The notes below the pieces were generated by a model. The model was not told the origin of the DNA, ran no database searches, and saw only the letters and a program-made list of their open reading frames with translations. Shown here piece by piece: positions 1 to 6,975 of a stretch of 9,950 nt of DNA. Each line of letters starts with the position of its first letter. The stretch's first letter is position 1. The position numbers and the translations under genes are program-made. Location: assembly GCA_036269895.1 (NCBI GenBank), contig DATBDN010000186.1, positions 1-9,950 of the forward strand, given 5' to 3'. The stretch is from DATBDN01 sp036269895. GTDB taxonomy: Bacteria; Actinomycetota; Thermoleophilia; Solirubrobacterales; Thermoleophilaceae.

Positions 1-31
1 GTGGACAGGCGTAGCCCAAGTCGGGCAGCAA

Positions 32-2686
32 TTAGAGCGTGGCCCGATCTTCAGGGTCGAGCAGCGAGGTCGCGCGCGTCAGCAGGTTGGCAGCCGCCGG
101 CATGTCGCCGCGCCCGAACGCCTGTCGGCCGGCGATCGCCAGGAGGCTTGCGGCGCGGGTGGCCAGGGCATGATCGGCGTCGGTGAGCGGACCGAGCTCT
201 TCTCGATACCGGTAAGCCTGTTCCAGGTGGTATCCGCCGCGCTCGGCGTGCTCGGCCGTCCCGCCTCCGATCGCTTCCTCGAGCCAGGCGGCGACCTGTT
301 CGTGAAGCGTGGCGCGTCGGCTCTTGGGAATCATTCGGTACGCGGCCTGCTGGATCAGGACATGGCGAAAGCGGAATGTCACGCCCGCGCCAAGCGGCGC
401 GTCGACCGGGGCCAGGAAGTCCTTGTCCACCAACGTCCGGAGATGCCGCGGAGCGAACCGGCGCGCGTCCTCGGACAGGAGCTCGACGACCGCCTGTTCG
501 GCGAACTCCTTCCCCGCTACCGCAGCCGTGTCGAGCGCCGTGCGCTCGCCTGGGCCGAGGCGGTCGAGACGGGCGGCCAGCACCGCCTGGATCGTGGGCG
601 GAAGCAGCACGTCGCCCTCGCCGGCGCTTCCTTCGGCCAGCATCGCGAGCATCTGCTCCAGGAACAGCGGATTGCCCTCCGCCGTTTCGAGCACGCGCGC
701 CCGGGTGCGCTCCGATATTCCCCCGGCGATGTTGTCGATCAGCCGCGAGCTCTCCTCGTGCGGCAGCGGCCCGACCACGAGTGGGGTGAGCTTGCGCTTC
801 TCCTCTCCCCAACCGGGACGCGTCTCGACCAACTCGGGACGCGCCGTGCACAGCAGCAAGATCGGGTGTCGTCCTCGTTCAGTCAGATAGTCGGCGAAGT
901 CGAGCAGGGCTGGCTCGGCCCAGTGGATGTCCTCGATCAGGACCACAAGCGGACGCTCACGTGCGACTGCCTCGAGCAGCCTGCGGAACGCCCAGAAGAT
1001 CTCCTCCAGGCTGCTCGTGGACTCGGCGCGGCCGATCGCCTCGGCCACGAGCTTCTCGATGAGATCGGCATCGGCCTCGTCCGCGAGGAGCCGGCTGAGC
1101 GGGCGCTGGGCCGTCAGGCGTCGCACGATCTCACGCAGCGGCCAGAACGTGATGCCCTGTCCGTATGCGACGCAACGGCCGGCGACGACGGTCGCCTGGT
1201 CACGAAGCCGCGACACGAACTCTTCCGCGAGCCTCGTCTTCCCGATGCCCGCCGCGCCGATCAGTGTGATCAGCTGGACTTCGCGCTCGCGCGCTGCGCG
1301 CACCAGACCTGCGCGAAGCCTGGCCAGCTCGCGATCACGGCCGATGATCGGCGCCCGCGGGAGTCCCGAGAAAGGCGTCGGCGCAGGCGCGAGTTCAAGC
1401 AGGCGCCACGCGCCGACCCGTGCGCCGAGCCGACCCGTGCTGACTGTCGGGCCCAGCAGGTTTCGCGCACGGTCGTCGATAAGGATCTGGTCTGCAGCAG
1501 CCGCATCCTCGAGGTCGGCAGCAACCTTGAGAGGCTGCCCGGCGACTGACCGGGCCCCGGCTTCCGATTCGCTCGTCACCACCTCCCCGCTCGCGATGCC
1601 GATGCGCGCCGCCGGCTCACCCGGACCCGCAGCGAGCTCGACTGCGGCACGCGCTGCGCGCAGCGCATCGTCCTCGTGCACGCGCGGGACTCCGAACACG
1701 CCCACCACCCGATCACCGAGCACGCTCTCGACCGTCCCGCCGTGACGCTGAATCGCTGCCGACGCAACCGCGTGGTGGTGCGCGTCGAGGCGGTCAAGGG
1801 ACTCGGGATCGACGCCGGCGTCCGTCGAAAGGCCCGCGACCAGGATCGTCACCATCTTCCGCGCCGCACTCGCGGCGGGGCGATACGCGGCCACTGTGGT
1901 CGCTGGTTCGCGGCGGCTTTCGAGTGCCGGGTCCTGGCGCAGGATCTGCTCCTGCAAGCGCTGGAGCGCCGGTCCGGGCGCGATCCCGAGCTGCTCGTCG
2001 AGCGTCCGGTGCGCCTGCATGTACGCGTCGAGAGCATCCGCCTGCCGGCCGGTGCGGTAGAGGGTGAGCATGAGTTGCACCCGCAGCCGGTCGCGCAGTG
2101 GGTGCGCGGTAACGAGCGATTCGAGCTCTGCGATCAGGTCCGCGTGGGCGCCGAGCGCGAGGTCGGCGTCGATTCGCTCCTCCAGCGCGGTGATGCGCAG
2201 ATCTTCCAGACGCGCGATCTCGGTCTGGGCGAACGGTTCGTAGGTGAAGTCGACCAGCGCAGGTCCACGCCAGATCGCCAGTGCTTCGCGTAGCAGCTTC
2301 GCCGCGACCGCCGCCTCGCCCGCCGCCCGCGTCTCAGTCCCCTCGCGTAGAAGCTGCTCGAAGCGCTGCGAATCGACTTGGTCCGCGCTGACGTGGAGCG
2401 CATAGCCCGGCGGACGTGTCAGCAGCATCGTCCCCTGCGCACCACGCGCGCGGTCGGGATCGAACAGCTTGCGCAGCTGGGCGACATAGACCTGTACCGC
2501 GGCCCTCGCCGTCCCCGGCGGGCTATCCCAGAGCTCCTCTATGAGGCGATCGCTGGACACGATCTCGTTGGCGTTGAGCAACAGGATGGCCAGGACGCCC
2601 TTCGGCTTCGCGCCCGTAAGCGGCAGCGGTCGACCCTCGTGGGACACGACGAACGCTCCGAGGATGCTGAAGTCCATCTGCCTCAC
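32..2686 (-). CDS. BTAD/SARP-type transcriptional regulator with degenerate cyclase-like domain and AAA/STAND ATPase, C-terminally truncated
   Basis: This is a predicted cytoplasmic DNA-binding regulator driven by an ATPase module. Domains in order over 884 residues: OmpR-like winged helix (about 5-95), BTAD helical repeat domain (about 100-250), class III adenylate-cyclase-like domain (about 276-430), then an AAA_16/STAND ATPase from about 445. The ATPase has a Walker A GAAGIGKT at 477-484 and a Walker B VVLIEDIHW at 581-589, followed by a winged-helix/TPR-like tail. The cyclase domain has lost key residues, so it is probably structural. Relatives of this architecture usually run past 1000 residues with a TPR-rich C-terminus. 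Here a TAA at 32-34 stops the frame just where the TPR part begins, and the same frame continues after it. The start is either GTG at 2686 or ATG at 2677; the latter gives the family-like MDFSILG beginning, and neither has a well-spaced Shine-Dalgarno. It is divergent from the exported hydrolase gene, a plausible target. The target and the signal sensed are unknown. Confidence 0.9.
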   Translation of the reverse strand: MRQMDFSILGAFVVSHEGRPLPLTGAKPKGVLAILLLNANEIVSSDRLIEELWDSPPGTARAAVQVYVAQLRKLFDPDRARGAQGTMLLTRPPGYALHVSADQVDSQRFEQLLREGTETRAAGEAAVAAKLLREALAIWRGPALVDFTYEPFAQTEIARLEDLRITALEERIDADLALGAHADLIAELESLVTAHPLRDRLRVQLMLTLYRTGRQADALDAYMQAHRTLDEQLGIAPGPALQRLQEQILRQDPALESRREPATTVAAYRPAASAARKMVTILVAGLSTDAGVDPESLDRLDAHHHAVASAAIQRHGGTVESVLGDRVVGVFGVPRVHEDDALRAARAAVELAAGPGEPAARIGIASGEVVTSESEAGARSVAGQPLKVAADLEDAAAADQILIDDRARNLLGPTVSTGRLGARVGAWRLLELAPAPTPFSGLPRAPIIGRDRELARLRAGLVRAAREREVQLITLIGAAGIGKTRLAEEFVSRLRDQATVVAGRCVAYGQGITFWPLREIVRRLTAQRPLSRLLADEADADLIEKLVAEAIGRAESTSSLEEIFWAFRRLLEAVARERPLVVLIEDIHWAEPALLDFADYLTERGRHPILLLCTARPELVETRPGWGEEKRKLTPLVVGPLPHEESSRLIDNIAGGISERTRARVLETAEGNPLFLEQMLAMLAEGSAGEGDVLLPPTIQAVLAARLDRLGPGERTALDTAAVAGKEFAEQAVVELLSEDARRFAPRHLRTLVDKDFLAPVDAPLGAGVTFRFRHVLIQQAAYRMIPKSRRATLHEQVAAWLEEAIGGGTAEHAERGGYHLEQAYRYREELGPLTDADHALATRAASLLAIAGRQAFGRGDMPAAANLLTRATSLLDPEDRATL

Positions 2687-2731
2687 TGCTGACGCTACCT
2701 CTATGCCGCGGTGAGCTCAAAGCAGGTGAGG

Positions 2732-2750
2732 TTTGGCGGAAATTTGGCGG
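2732..2750. promoter_or_regulatory. Direct repeat TTTGGCGG x2 at 11-bp spacing, putative SARP operator
   Basis: Two perfect copies of TTTGGCGG lie at 2732-2739 and 2743-2750, so their starts are 11 bp apart, about one helical turn, in the divergent region between the BTAD regulator and the hydrolase. Regulators of the SARP family (for example ActII-ORF4 and DnrI) are known to bind short tandem repeats at 11- or 22-bp spacing. That makes this a candidate operator for the neighbouring regulator, controlling itself, the hydrolase or both. The match is to the geometry, not to a known SARP sequence, and I see no good -10 at the usual 8-bp distance on either strand. Confidence 0.45.
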
Positions 2751-2766
2751 CCTCGCCCACGCTTCC

Positions 2767-2796
2767 TTGACTCGGTGGCGCAAACCTGAGGGAATC
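2767..2796 (+). promoter_or_regulatory. Possible promoter for the exported hydrolase (TTGACT -35 only)
   Basis: TTGACT at 2767-2772 is one base off a sigma-70-type -35. The hexamers 17-18 bp downstream (GGGAAT, GGAATC around 2790-2796) are poor -10 matches, so this is only a tentative call. It would give a leader of about 45 bases before the ATG at 2846, which has a clear Shine-Dalgarno GAGGGG at 2835-2840. Confidence 0.25.
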
Positions 2797-2845
2797 GGGT
2801 CTGCGGACCTGTTGGACGCGCGCCACCTACCCAAGAGGGGACGTC

Positions 2846-4402
2846 ATGTTGCGCCTGAAGTTGCGGAGCCTGTTCGGAGCGGCGATCGCCGCCCTACTGC
2901 TCTTGACGGCCGGTGTCAGCACCGCTGCGGCAGCGCAAGGGAAGATCGCCTGGAGCAAGTGCTTCCGCGGCCCATTCCAGTGCGGCACGATGCAGGTGCC
3001 CCTCGATTACAGCCAGCAGAACGGGACGAAGATCTCGCTCGCCGTAGTCAAGCTGCCTGCGACCGATCCGGCGCATCGGATCGGGTCGCTGGTGCTCAAT
3101 CCCGGCGGTCCCGGCGGCTCCGGGGTCGATTACGTCGTCCAGGCGGGGCCGATCCTCTACACGCCCGAGGTACGCGCGCGCTTCGACTTGGTCGGATTTG
3201 ACCCGCGCGGCGTCGCGCGCAGCACGCCGCTGCGGTGCTTCGGCACGATCAACCAGGCGGTGTCGACCTTCTCGCCGTTTGCATTCCCACTGACGCGTGA
3301 CGAGCTGTCGCAGTGGATCGCGAGCGACGGGCGACTGGTGAGCGCCTGCGACCGCCGCGGCGGCCGCATCGCCGACCACATGGCGACCGCCGACGTCGCA
3401 CGCGACATGGATGGCCTCCGCGCTGCCCTCGGCGACACGCAGCTGACTTACGCCGGCGTTTCCTACGGCTCCTACCTCGGCGTCACGTACGCGAACATGT
3501 TCCCGGACAAGGTCCGCGCCGTGGTTGTCGACGGGGTGCTGGATCCGATTGCATGGTCGACGGGCCGCGGCGGCGAGGCCGCGACATTGCCGTTCTCCAC
3601 GCGGGAGCACAGCGACGCCGGCACGCAGGCGACGCTCAACGAGTTCTTCCGCCTGTGCGACGCCGGCGGCGACCGCTGCGCCTTTTCCGGCGGCGCCGCC
3701 GTCCGCTACGCGGCTCTCGCTCAGCAACTGTTCGCACATCCCATCTCCGTCACCTTCCCCGACGGCACGTCGGGCACGCTGGGCTACTCGGACCTCATCT
3801 CCCTCACGCAGGGTGCGATGTTCGACTCGTCGTCGTGGCCGGACTTGGCAGCGATGCTCGCGGACATCGAGCAGCAGGCGAGCGCCCAGCAAATCGGGGC
3901 GCGCGCCGAGCGCTTCCGCGGCCCCTGGGTGTATATGGCGCCGCGCGGCTTTCCGCATTACCGCAACTTCGTAGAAAACTTCGCCGCGATCGCGTGCGCC
4001 GACAGCAACAACCCGGCTTCATATGAGGATTGGTGGAACGCCGGTATTGCCGCCGACGCGGCCACTGGCTACTTCGGCCGCCCGTGGACCTGGGCATCGG
4101 GCATCTGCGCCGCCTGGGACCACACCGACGCCAACCGCTACATGGGCCCGTTCAACAACCGGACAAGCAACCCGGTCCTCGTGGTCGGAAACCAGTTCGA
4201 CCCGGCCACGCCGTACCAAGACGCGGTTACCGTTGCGAACCTGCTCCCCAGCTCCGCACTGCTGACTGTGCACGGGTGGGGCCACACGTCGCTGTTCCTC
4301 TCGTCGTGCGCCGACGAGGCGATCACGCGCTACCTGGTGGACGTCACCACGCCCCAGCCTGGAACCGTTTGCCAGCAGGACGTTGTGCCCTTCAGCCCGT
4401 AA
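2846..4402 (+). CDS. Exported TAP-like alpha/beta hydrolase (S33-type tripeptidyl aminopeptidase family)
   Basis: This 518-residue protein resembles the secreted actinobacterial prolyl/tripeptidyl aminopeptidases (SlpD/SlpE, TAP-like C-terminus), which release short peptides from protein N-termini. Residues 1-30 form a signal peptide: basic MLRLKLR, a hydrophobic core, then TAAAA with likely cleavage before QGK. The oxyanion region is NPGGPGGSG at 85-93. The nucleophile is Ser206 in GVSYG, the acid is Asp452 in GNQFDPATPY, and the base is His480 in HGWGH. The mature part has ten cysteines (39, 46, 131, 168, 271, 278, 384, 421, 488, 509), which suits a disulfide-bonded extracellular enzyme. 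Length is normal for the family. The start is fixed by GAGGGG at 2835-2840, five bases before the ATG. It is divergent from the BTAD regulator and 23 bases upstream of an M24 peptidase, so the two may be co-transcribed. The actual substrate could equally be an ester, since the family includes such enzymes. Confidence 0.9.
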   Translation: MLRLKLRSLFGAAIAALLLLTAGVSTAAAAQGKIAWSKCFRGPFQCGTMQVPLDYSQQNGTKISLAVVKLPATDPAHRIGSLVLNPGGPGGSGVDYVVQAGPILYTPEVRARFDLVGFDPRGVARSTPLRCFGTINQAVSTFSPFAFPLTRDELSQWIASDGRLVSACDRRGGRIADHMATADVARDMDGLRAALGDTQLTYAGVSYGSYLGVTYANMFPDKVRAVVVDGVLDPIAWSTGRGGEAATLPFSTREHSDAGTQATLNEFFRLCDAGGDRCAFSGGAAVRYAALAQQLFAHPISVTFPDGTSGTLGYSDLISLTQGAMFDSSSWPDLAAMLADIEQQASAQQIGARAERFRGPWVYMAPRGFPHYRNFVENFAAIACADSNNPASYEDWWNAGIAADAATGYFGRPWTWASGICAAWDHTDANRYMGPFNNRTSNPVLVVGNQFDPATPYQDAVTVANLLPSSALLTVHGWGHTSLFLSSCADEAITRYLVDVTTPQPGTVCQQDVVPFSP

Positions 4403-4425
4403 GGCCGGCGTGTACCTTCGGCGCT

Positions 4426-5718
4426 GTGGGGCTCCTGCTCGAAGAGACGCTTCCGCAGCAACTTGAGCGACGGCGGCGGGCGGTCGCCGAAGCGTGGGAC
4501 CTGCGCGACGAGCTCGTCTTGATCGGCGCCGGGACGCGGATCCCGATACCGGGGCGCGCCGATCTCACCTATCCGTTCCGGGCACACTCCGAGTACCTCT
4601 ATCTCACCGACCGCGAGCGCCCTGGCGGCGTGCTCGCGTTCGACCCGGCCGAGGGCTGGGTCGACTTCGTTGTGCCCGTTACGCGCGAGGAGCGGCTCTG
4701 GGAGGGTGCCCCTGCCGGGGAGCTCGAGGGCGTTCCCGTCGCTGAGCTCGAAGGCTGGCTCGAGGCGCGCAAGGGTCGACCCGCAGCCTGCCTCGGCGTA
4801 GCGGTTACCGGGCTGGTTTCGGACGCCGCGCTCGAGGCGTCCGCCCGCGCTGGGCTGAACCACATCCGCCGCCAGAAGGACGAGCTCGAGCTGGACAGGA
4901 TGCGCGCCGCCGAGCGCGCAACGAGCGCCGGCTTCGCGGCCGTCGCGCCGCTGCTCGAGCCCGGTCGGAGCGAGCGCGAAGTGCAGATCGAACTCGAGGC
5001 GGAGTTCTTCCGGCACGGCGCCGACTGGCTCGCTTTCGACACGATCGTCGGCGGCGGCCCGAACTCGGCGGTGCTCCACTTCCCGCCGAGCGCGCGACAG
5101 TTCGCCAACGGCGAGCTCGTGCTCATCGATGCCGGTGGCGAGGTGCGCGGCTACGCGAGCGACATCACGCGCACGTATCCCGTCTCCGCCAGCTTCACGC
5201 CCGAGCAAGCGGAGCTGTATGCGATCGTCCTGCGGGCGAATCGCGCCGCCACCGAGCGCTGCGTGACCGGCACGGAGTGGAGGGACGTCCACCGCGCGGC
5301 GGGATTCGTGATCGCCGAGGGCCTGGCTGCATTCGGGCTGCTGCGCGGGCAGCCCGACGGACTCGTCGAGAGTGGTGCGGTGAGCGTCTTCTTCCCGCAC
5401 AGCATCGGCCACATGGTGGGCCTCGGCATCCGCGACGCCGGCGGGGTGCTGCCCGGCCGCGAGCCGCCGGCGGGGTTGCCGCGCCTGCGCTTCGACCTGC
5501 CTCTGCTCCCGGGCTTCACCGTGACGATCGAGCCCGGCATCTACTTCGTCCCCGCGCTCCTCGCCGACCGCGATCTGCGCGAGCGCCATCGAGAGGCCAT
5601 CGACTGGGACCGCGCCGAACGGATGCTCGGGTTCGGCGGCATCCGCATCGAAGACAACGTCCTCGTGACCGAGCATGGCTACGAGGTGCTGACGGAGAAC
5701 GTGCCGGTCTTCGACTGA
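4426..5718 (+). CDS. M24B family metallopeptidase, Xaa-Pro aminopeptidase (aminopeptidase P)-like
   Basis: This predicted cytosolic dinuclear-metal peptidase removes N-terminal residues ahead of proline. With a GTG start at 4426 it has 430 residues: a creatinase/prolidase N-terminal domain (about 5-140) and a pita-bread catalytic domain (about 150-430). The five metal ligands are all visible: Asp235 (LIDAGGE), Asp246 (SDITRT), His329 (HSIGHMVGLG), Glu369 (TIEPGIYF) and Glu409 (RIEDNVLV). The open frame extends back to 4030, but that part lies inside the hydrolase gene in another frame and is not family-like. GTG 4426 is the only in-frame start just after the hydrolase stop, and it yields a standard-length protein. 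No Shine-Dalgarno is evident, so coupling to the upstream gene is possible. Arg336 sits where E. coli PepP has His361. The 3' end overlaps the convergent GH16-like gene by 40 bases. Prolidase (dipeptidase) activity is the main alternative. Confidence 0.9.
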   Translation: MGLLLEETLPQQLERRRRAVAEAWDLRDELVLIGAGTRIPIPGRADLTYPFRAHSEYLYLTDRERPGGVLAFDPAEGWVDFVVPVTREERLWEGAPAGELEGVPVAELEGWLEARKGRPAACLGVAVTGLVSDAALEASARAGLNHIRRQKDELELDRMRAAERATSAGFAAVAPLLEPGRSEREVQIELEAEFFRHGADWLAFDTIVGGGPNSAVLHFPPSARQFANGELVLIDAGGEVRGYASDITRTYPVSASFTPEQAELYAIVLRANRAATERCVTGTEWRDVHRAAGFVIAEGLAAFGLLRGQPDGLVESGAVSVFFPHSIGHMVGLGIRDAGGVLPGREPPAGLPRLRFDLPLLPGFTVTIEPGIYFVPALLADRDLRERHREAIDWDRAERMLGFGGIRIEDNVLVTEHGYEVLTENVPVFD

Positions 5719-6455
5719 TCGAGCCGGACGAAGTCGAGCACGAACTCCGGCACGTGATCCGGCGGCCCCGCCTTCGCCGGGAAGTCGAACACTCCGATCA
5801 TCATCTGCATCGGGTAGTCGGGCGCCTGGCCCACGCTCTTCACGTGCTCGCCGTCGACGAAGAAGTCAACGCGGCCCGGCTGCCAGTCGGCGGCGTAGAC
5901 GTGGAACTCCGCCACATCGAGCTCGCGGCTGGGCGCTGAGAACTCCTCGGCGAGCGCGGGGTCGCGGAACGCCTTGATTCCCGTGCCGACGGCAGCACCC
6001 CTGCCCGCGATCGTCTCGCCGAACACCTCGAAGATGCAGATCTCGCCGCATCGCTGCGGCTCGTCCTCCACTCCGGCCATCCACACCGACGCCATCGAGC
6101 GCGGGCTCAGATGCATCCGCGCCCGCACCTCCAGGCGGCCGTAGTGCGGCGTCCACCCCCACTGAGCCGGCTGGAACTCGCGCACGACGAGACCCTCCCG
6201 GAACGGCTGCTGCCCGACCGTGGTCCCGACTGGCCCGGAGAAGACAGCCGACTGGATGCCGGAGACCCGCAACGGCGGTTGGTGGTCTTCGGCGCACCAA
6301 AGCCCCTGCTCGCGCGGGATCGTCAGGCGAAGCTCGGAGTCCTGCAGCGCGTACGTCGCCGCGCTCTGCGCGCGGGAGCTCCACTGCGGCAGGTAATGCG
6401 GCAGCCACACCTGCGTGTCGAGCCCTGGGCCGTCGAAGTCTTCACGGAAGTCCAC
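5679..6455 (-). CDS. Glycoside hydrolase family 16-like protein with altered catalytic motif
   Basis: This 258-residue protein has the GH16 beta-jelly-roll pattern of beta-glucanases and laminarinases. It opens with EDFDGPGLDTQVW, has the YGRLEVRARM strand at 105-114, the catalytic-strand region GEICIFEVFGE at 137-147, then AEFHVYAADWQPGRVDFFVDG at 182-202 (one conserved stretch) and FVLDFVRL near the end. GH16 enzymes use E-x-D-x-x-E. Here both glutamates are kept (Glu138, Glu143) but the aspartate between them is Cys140, so activity is uncertain. There is no signal peptide, although most GH16 proteins are exported. The start is GTG at 6455 (CTG at 6473 is possible); no clear Shine-Dalgarno is seen. 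The last residues are encoded antisense to the end of the M24 gene. It is divergent from the NfeD operon, with 49 bases between them. Its substrate cannot be told from sequence. Confidence 0.8.
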   Translation of the reverse strand: MDFREDFDGPGLDTQVWLPHYLPQWSSRAQSAATYALQDSELRLTIPREQGLWCAEDHQPPLRVSGIQSAVFSGPVGTTVGQQPFREGLVVREFQPAQWGWTPHYGRLEVRARMHLSPRSMASVWMAGVEDEPQRCGEICIFEVFGETIAGRGAAVGTGIKAFRDPALAEEFSAPSRELDVAEFHVYAADWQPGRVDFFVDGEHVKSVGQAPDYPMQMMIGVFDFPAKAGPPDHVPEFVLDFVRLDQSKTGTFSVSTS

Positions 6456-6478
6456 GCTGGAGGAATACCCCAGCGGCG

Positions 6479-6484
6479 TATGAT
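6479..6484 (+). promoter_or_regulatory. Possible -10 element TATGAT upstream of the NfeD-slipin operon
   Basis: TATGAT, one base from the TATAAT consensus, stands 20 bases before the ATG at 6505 in the 49-base divergent gap. Transcription starting about seven bases downstream would leave a short leader that still contains GGGAG (6491-6495), a well-spaced Shine-Dalgarno for the NfeD gene. No convincing -35 is visible 16-18 bp upstream, where the sequence already lies at the start of the GH16-like gene. Confidence 0.4.
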
Positions 6485-6504
6485 CGGTCTGGGAGATCTA
6501 GGAC

Positions 6505-6975
6505 ATGACTGCGCTCGGCTTTGTGCTGTTGCTCGTGGGCGCCGCCCTCATGGTTGCCGAGGCTCACGCACCCGGCGGGGTCTTCGGCGTGGCTGGTGGC
6601 CTTGGGCTGATCGTGGGAGGGATCGTCCTGATCGGTGCGCTGGGGGGTGGCGCGATCCTCGCGATCCCCGTCGCGGCTGGGATCGGGGCCGTCGCCGTCG
6701 GCTGGACTGTGGTCGCGACGCGTAAGGCTGCGAGCGCGCGCCGGGGCCGGATTCAGTCCGGCAAGGAAGCGCTGTGCGGCCGGATCGGCGTGGTGCGCCA
6801 ATGGGACGAGCCTGCCGGCAACGTGTTCGTCGACGGAGCGCTCTGGCGCGCGCAGCACGACTGGGCAGGGCGCGAGCAGTCAACGCTGGAGGAGGGTGAT
6901 CGGGTGGTGGTAGAGCGCGTGAACGGGCTCACGCTCATGGTCAGGCGTGCCGAGGACTGGGAGCTGGTCGCGTGA
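6505..6975 (+). CDS. Short NfeD-family membrane protein
   Basis: This 156-residue protein has three hydrophobic segments (about 2-19, 24-45 and 49-71) followed by a soluble OB-fold NfeD domain (about 85-150; ALCGRIGVVRQW, VFVDGALWRA, GDRVVVERVNGLTLMV). NfeD proteins are partners of stomatin/flotillin (SPFH) proteins in bacterial membrane microdomains. This is the short type: it lacks the ClpP-like serine protease domain of the long NfeD proteins. Start: ATG at 6505 with GGGAG nine bases upstream. Its stop overlaps the GTG start of the slipin gene in GTGA (6972-6975), so the two are probably translationally coupled. The exact molecular role of short NfeD proteins is not well established. Confidence 0.9.
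   Translation: MTALGFVLLLVGAALMVAEAHAPGGVFGVAGGLGLIVGGIVLIGALGGGAILAIPVAAGIGAVAVGWTVVATRKAASARRGRIQSGKEALCGRIGVVRQWDEPAGNVFVDGALWRAQHDWAGREQSTLEEGDRVVVERVNGLTLMVRRAEDWELVA

Noticed and set aside
1..186. Small plus-strand open frame at the left edge
   Set aside because: Antisense to the regulator's C-terminus; Arg-rich without any domain feature.
170..1549. Long plus-strand open frame (459 codons) opposite the regulator
   Set aside because: It lies wholly antisense to a clearly conserved multidomain protein, has no recognisable motif and shows the low-complexity Arg/Asp/Leu mix typical of shadow frames in GC-rich DNA.
2894..3958. Minus-strand open frame of 354 codons opposite the exported hydrolase
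   Set aside because: Antisense to a gene with full catalytic triad and signal peptide; the product is Arg/Ala/Val-rich with no domain pattern.
4030..4425. N-terminal extension of the M24 frame by 132 codons
   Set aside because: It overlaps the hydrolase gene in another frame and reads as shadow sequence; M24B proteins begin close to the GTG at 4426.
4330..5676. Minus-strand open frame of 448 codons opposite the M24 peptidase
   Set aside because: Mirror of a gene with all five metal ligands in place; no motif of its own.
5700..5745. Possible hairpin (CTTCG / CGAAG) after the M24 stop as a terminator
   Set aside because: Only a 5-bp stem with a 17-base loop and no T-run; not distinguishable from chance.
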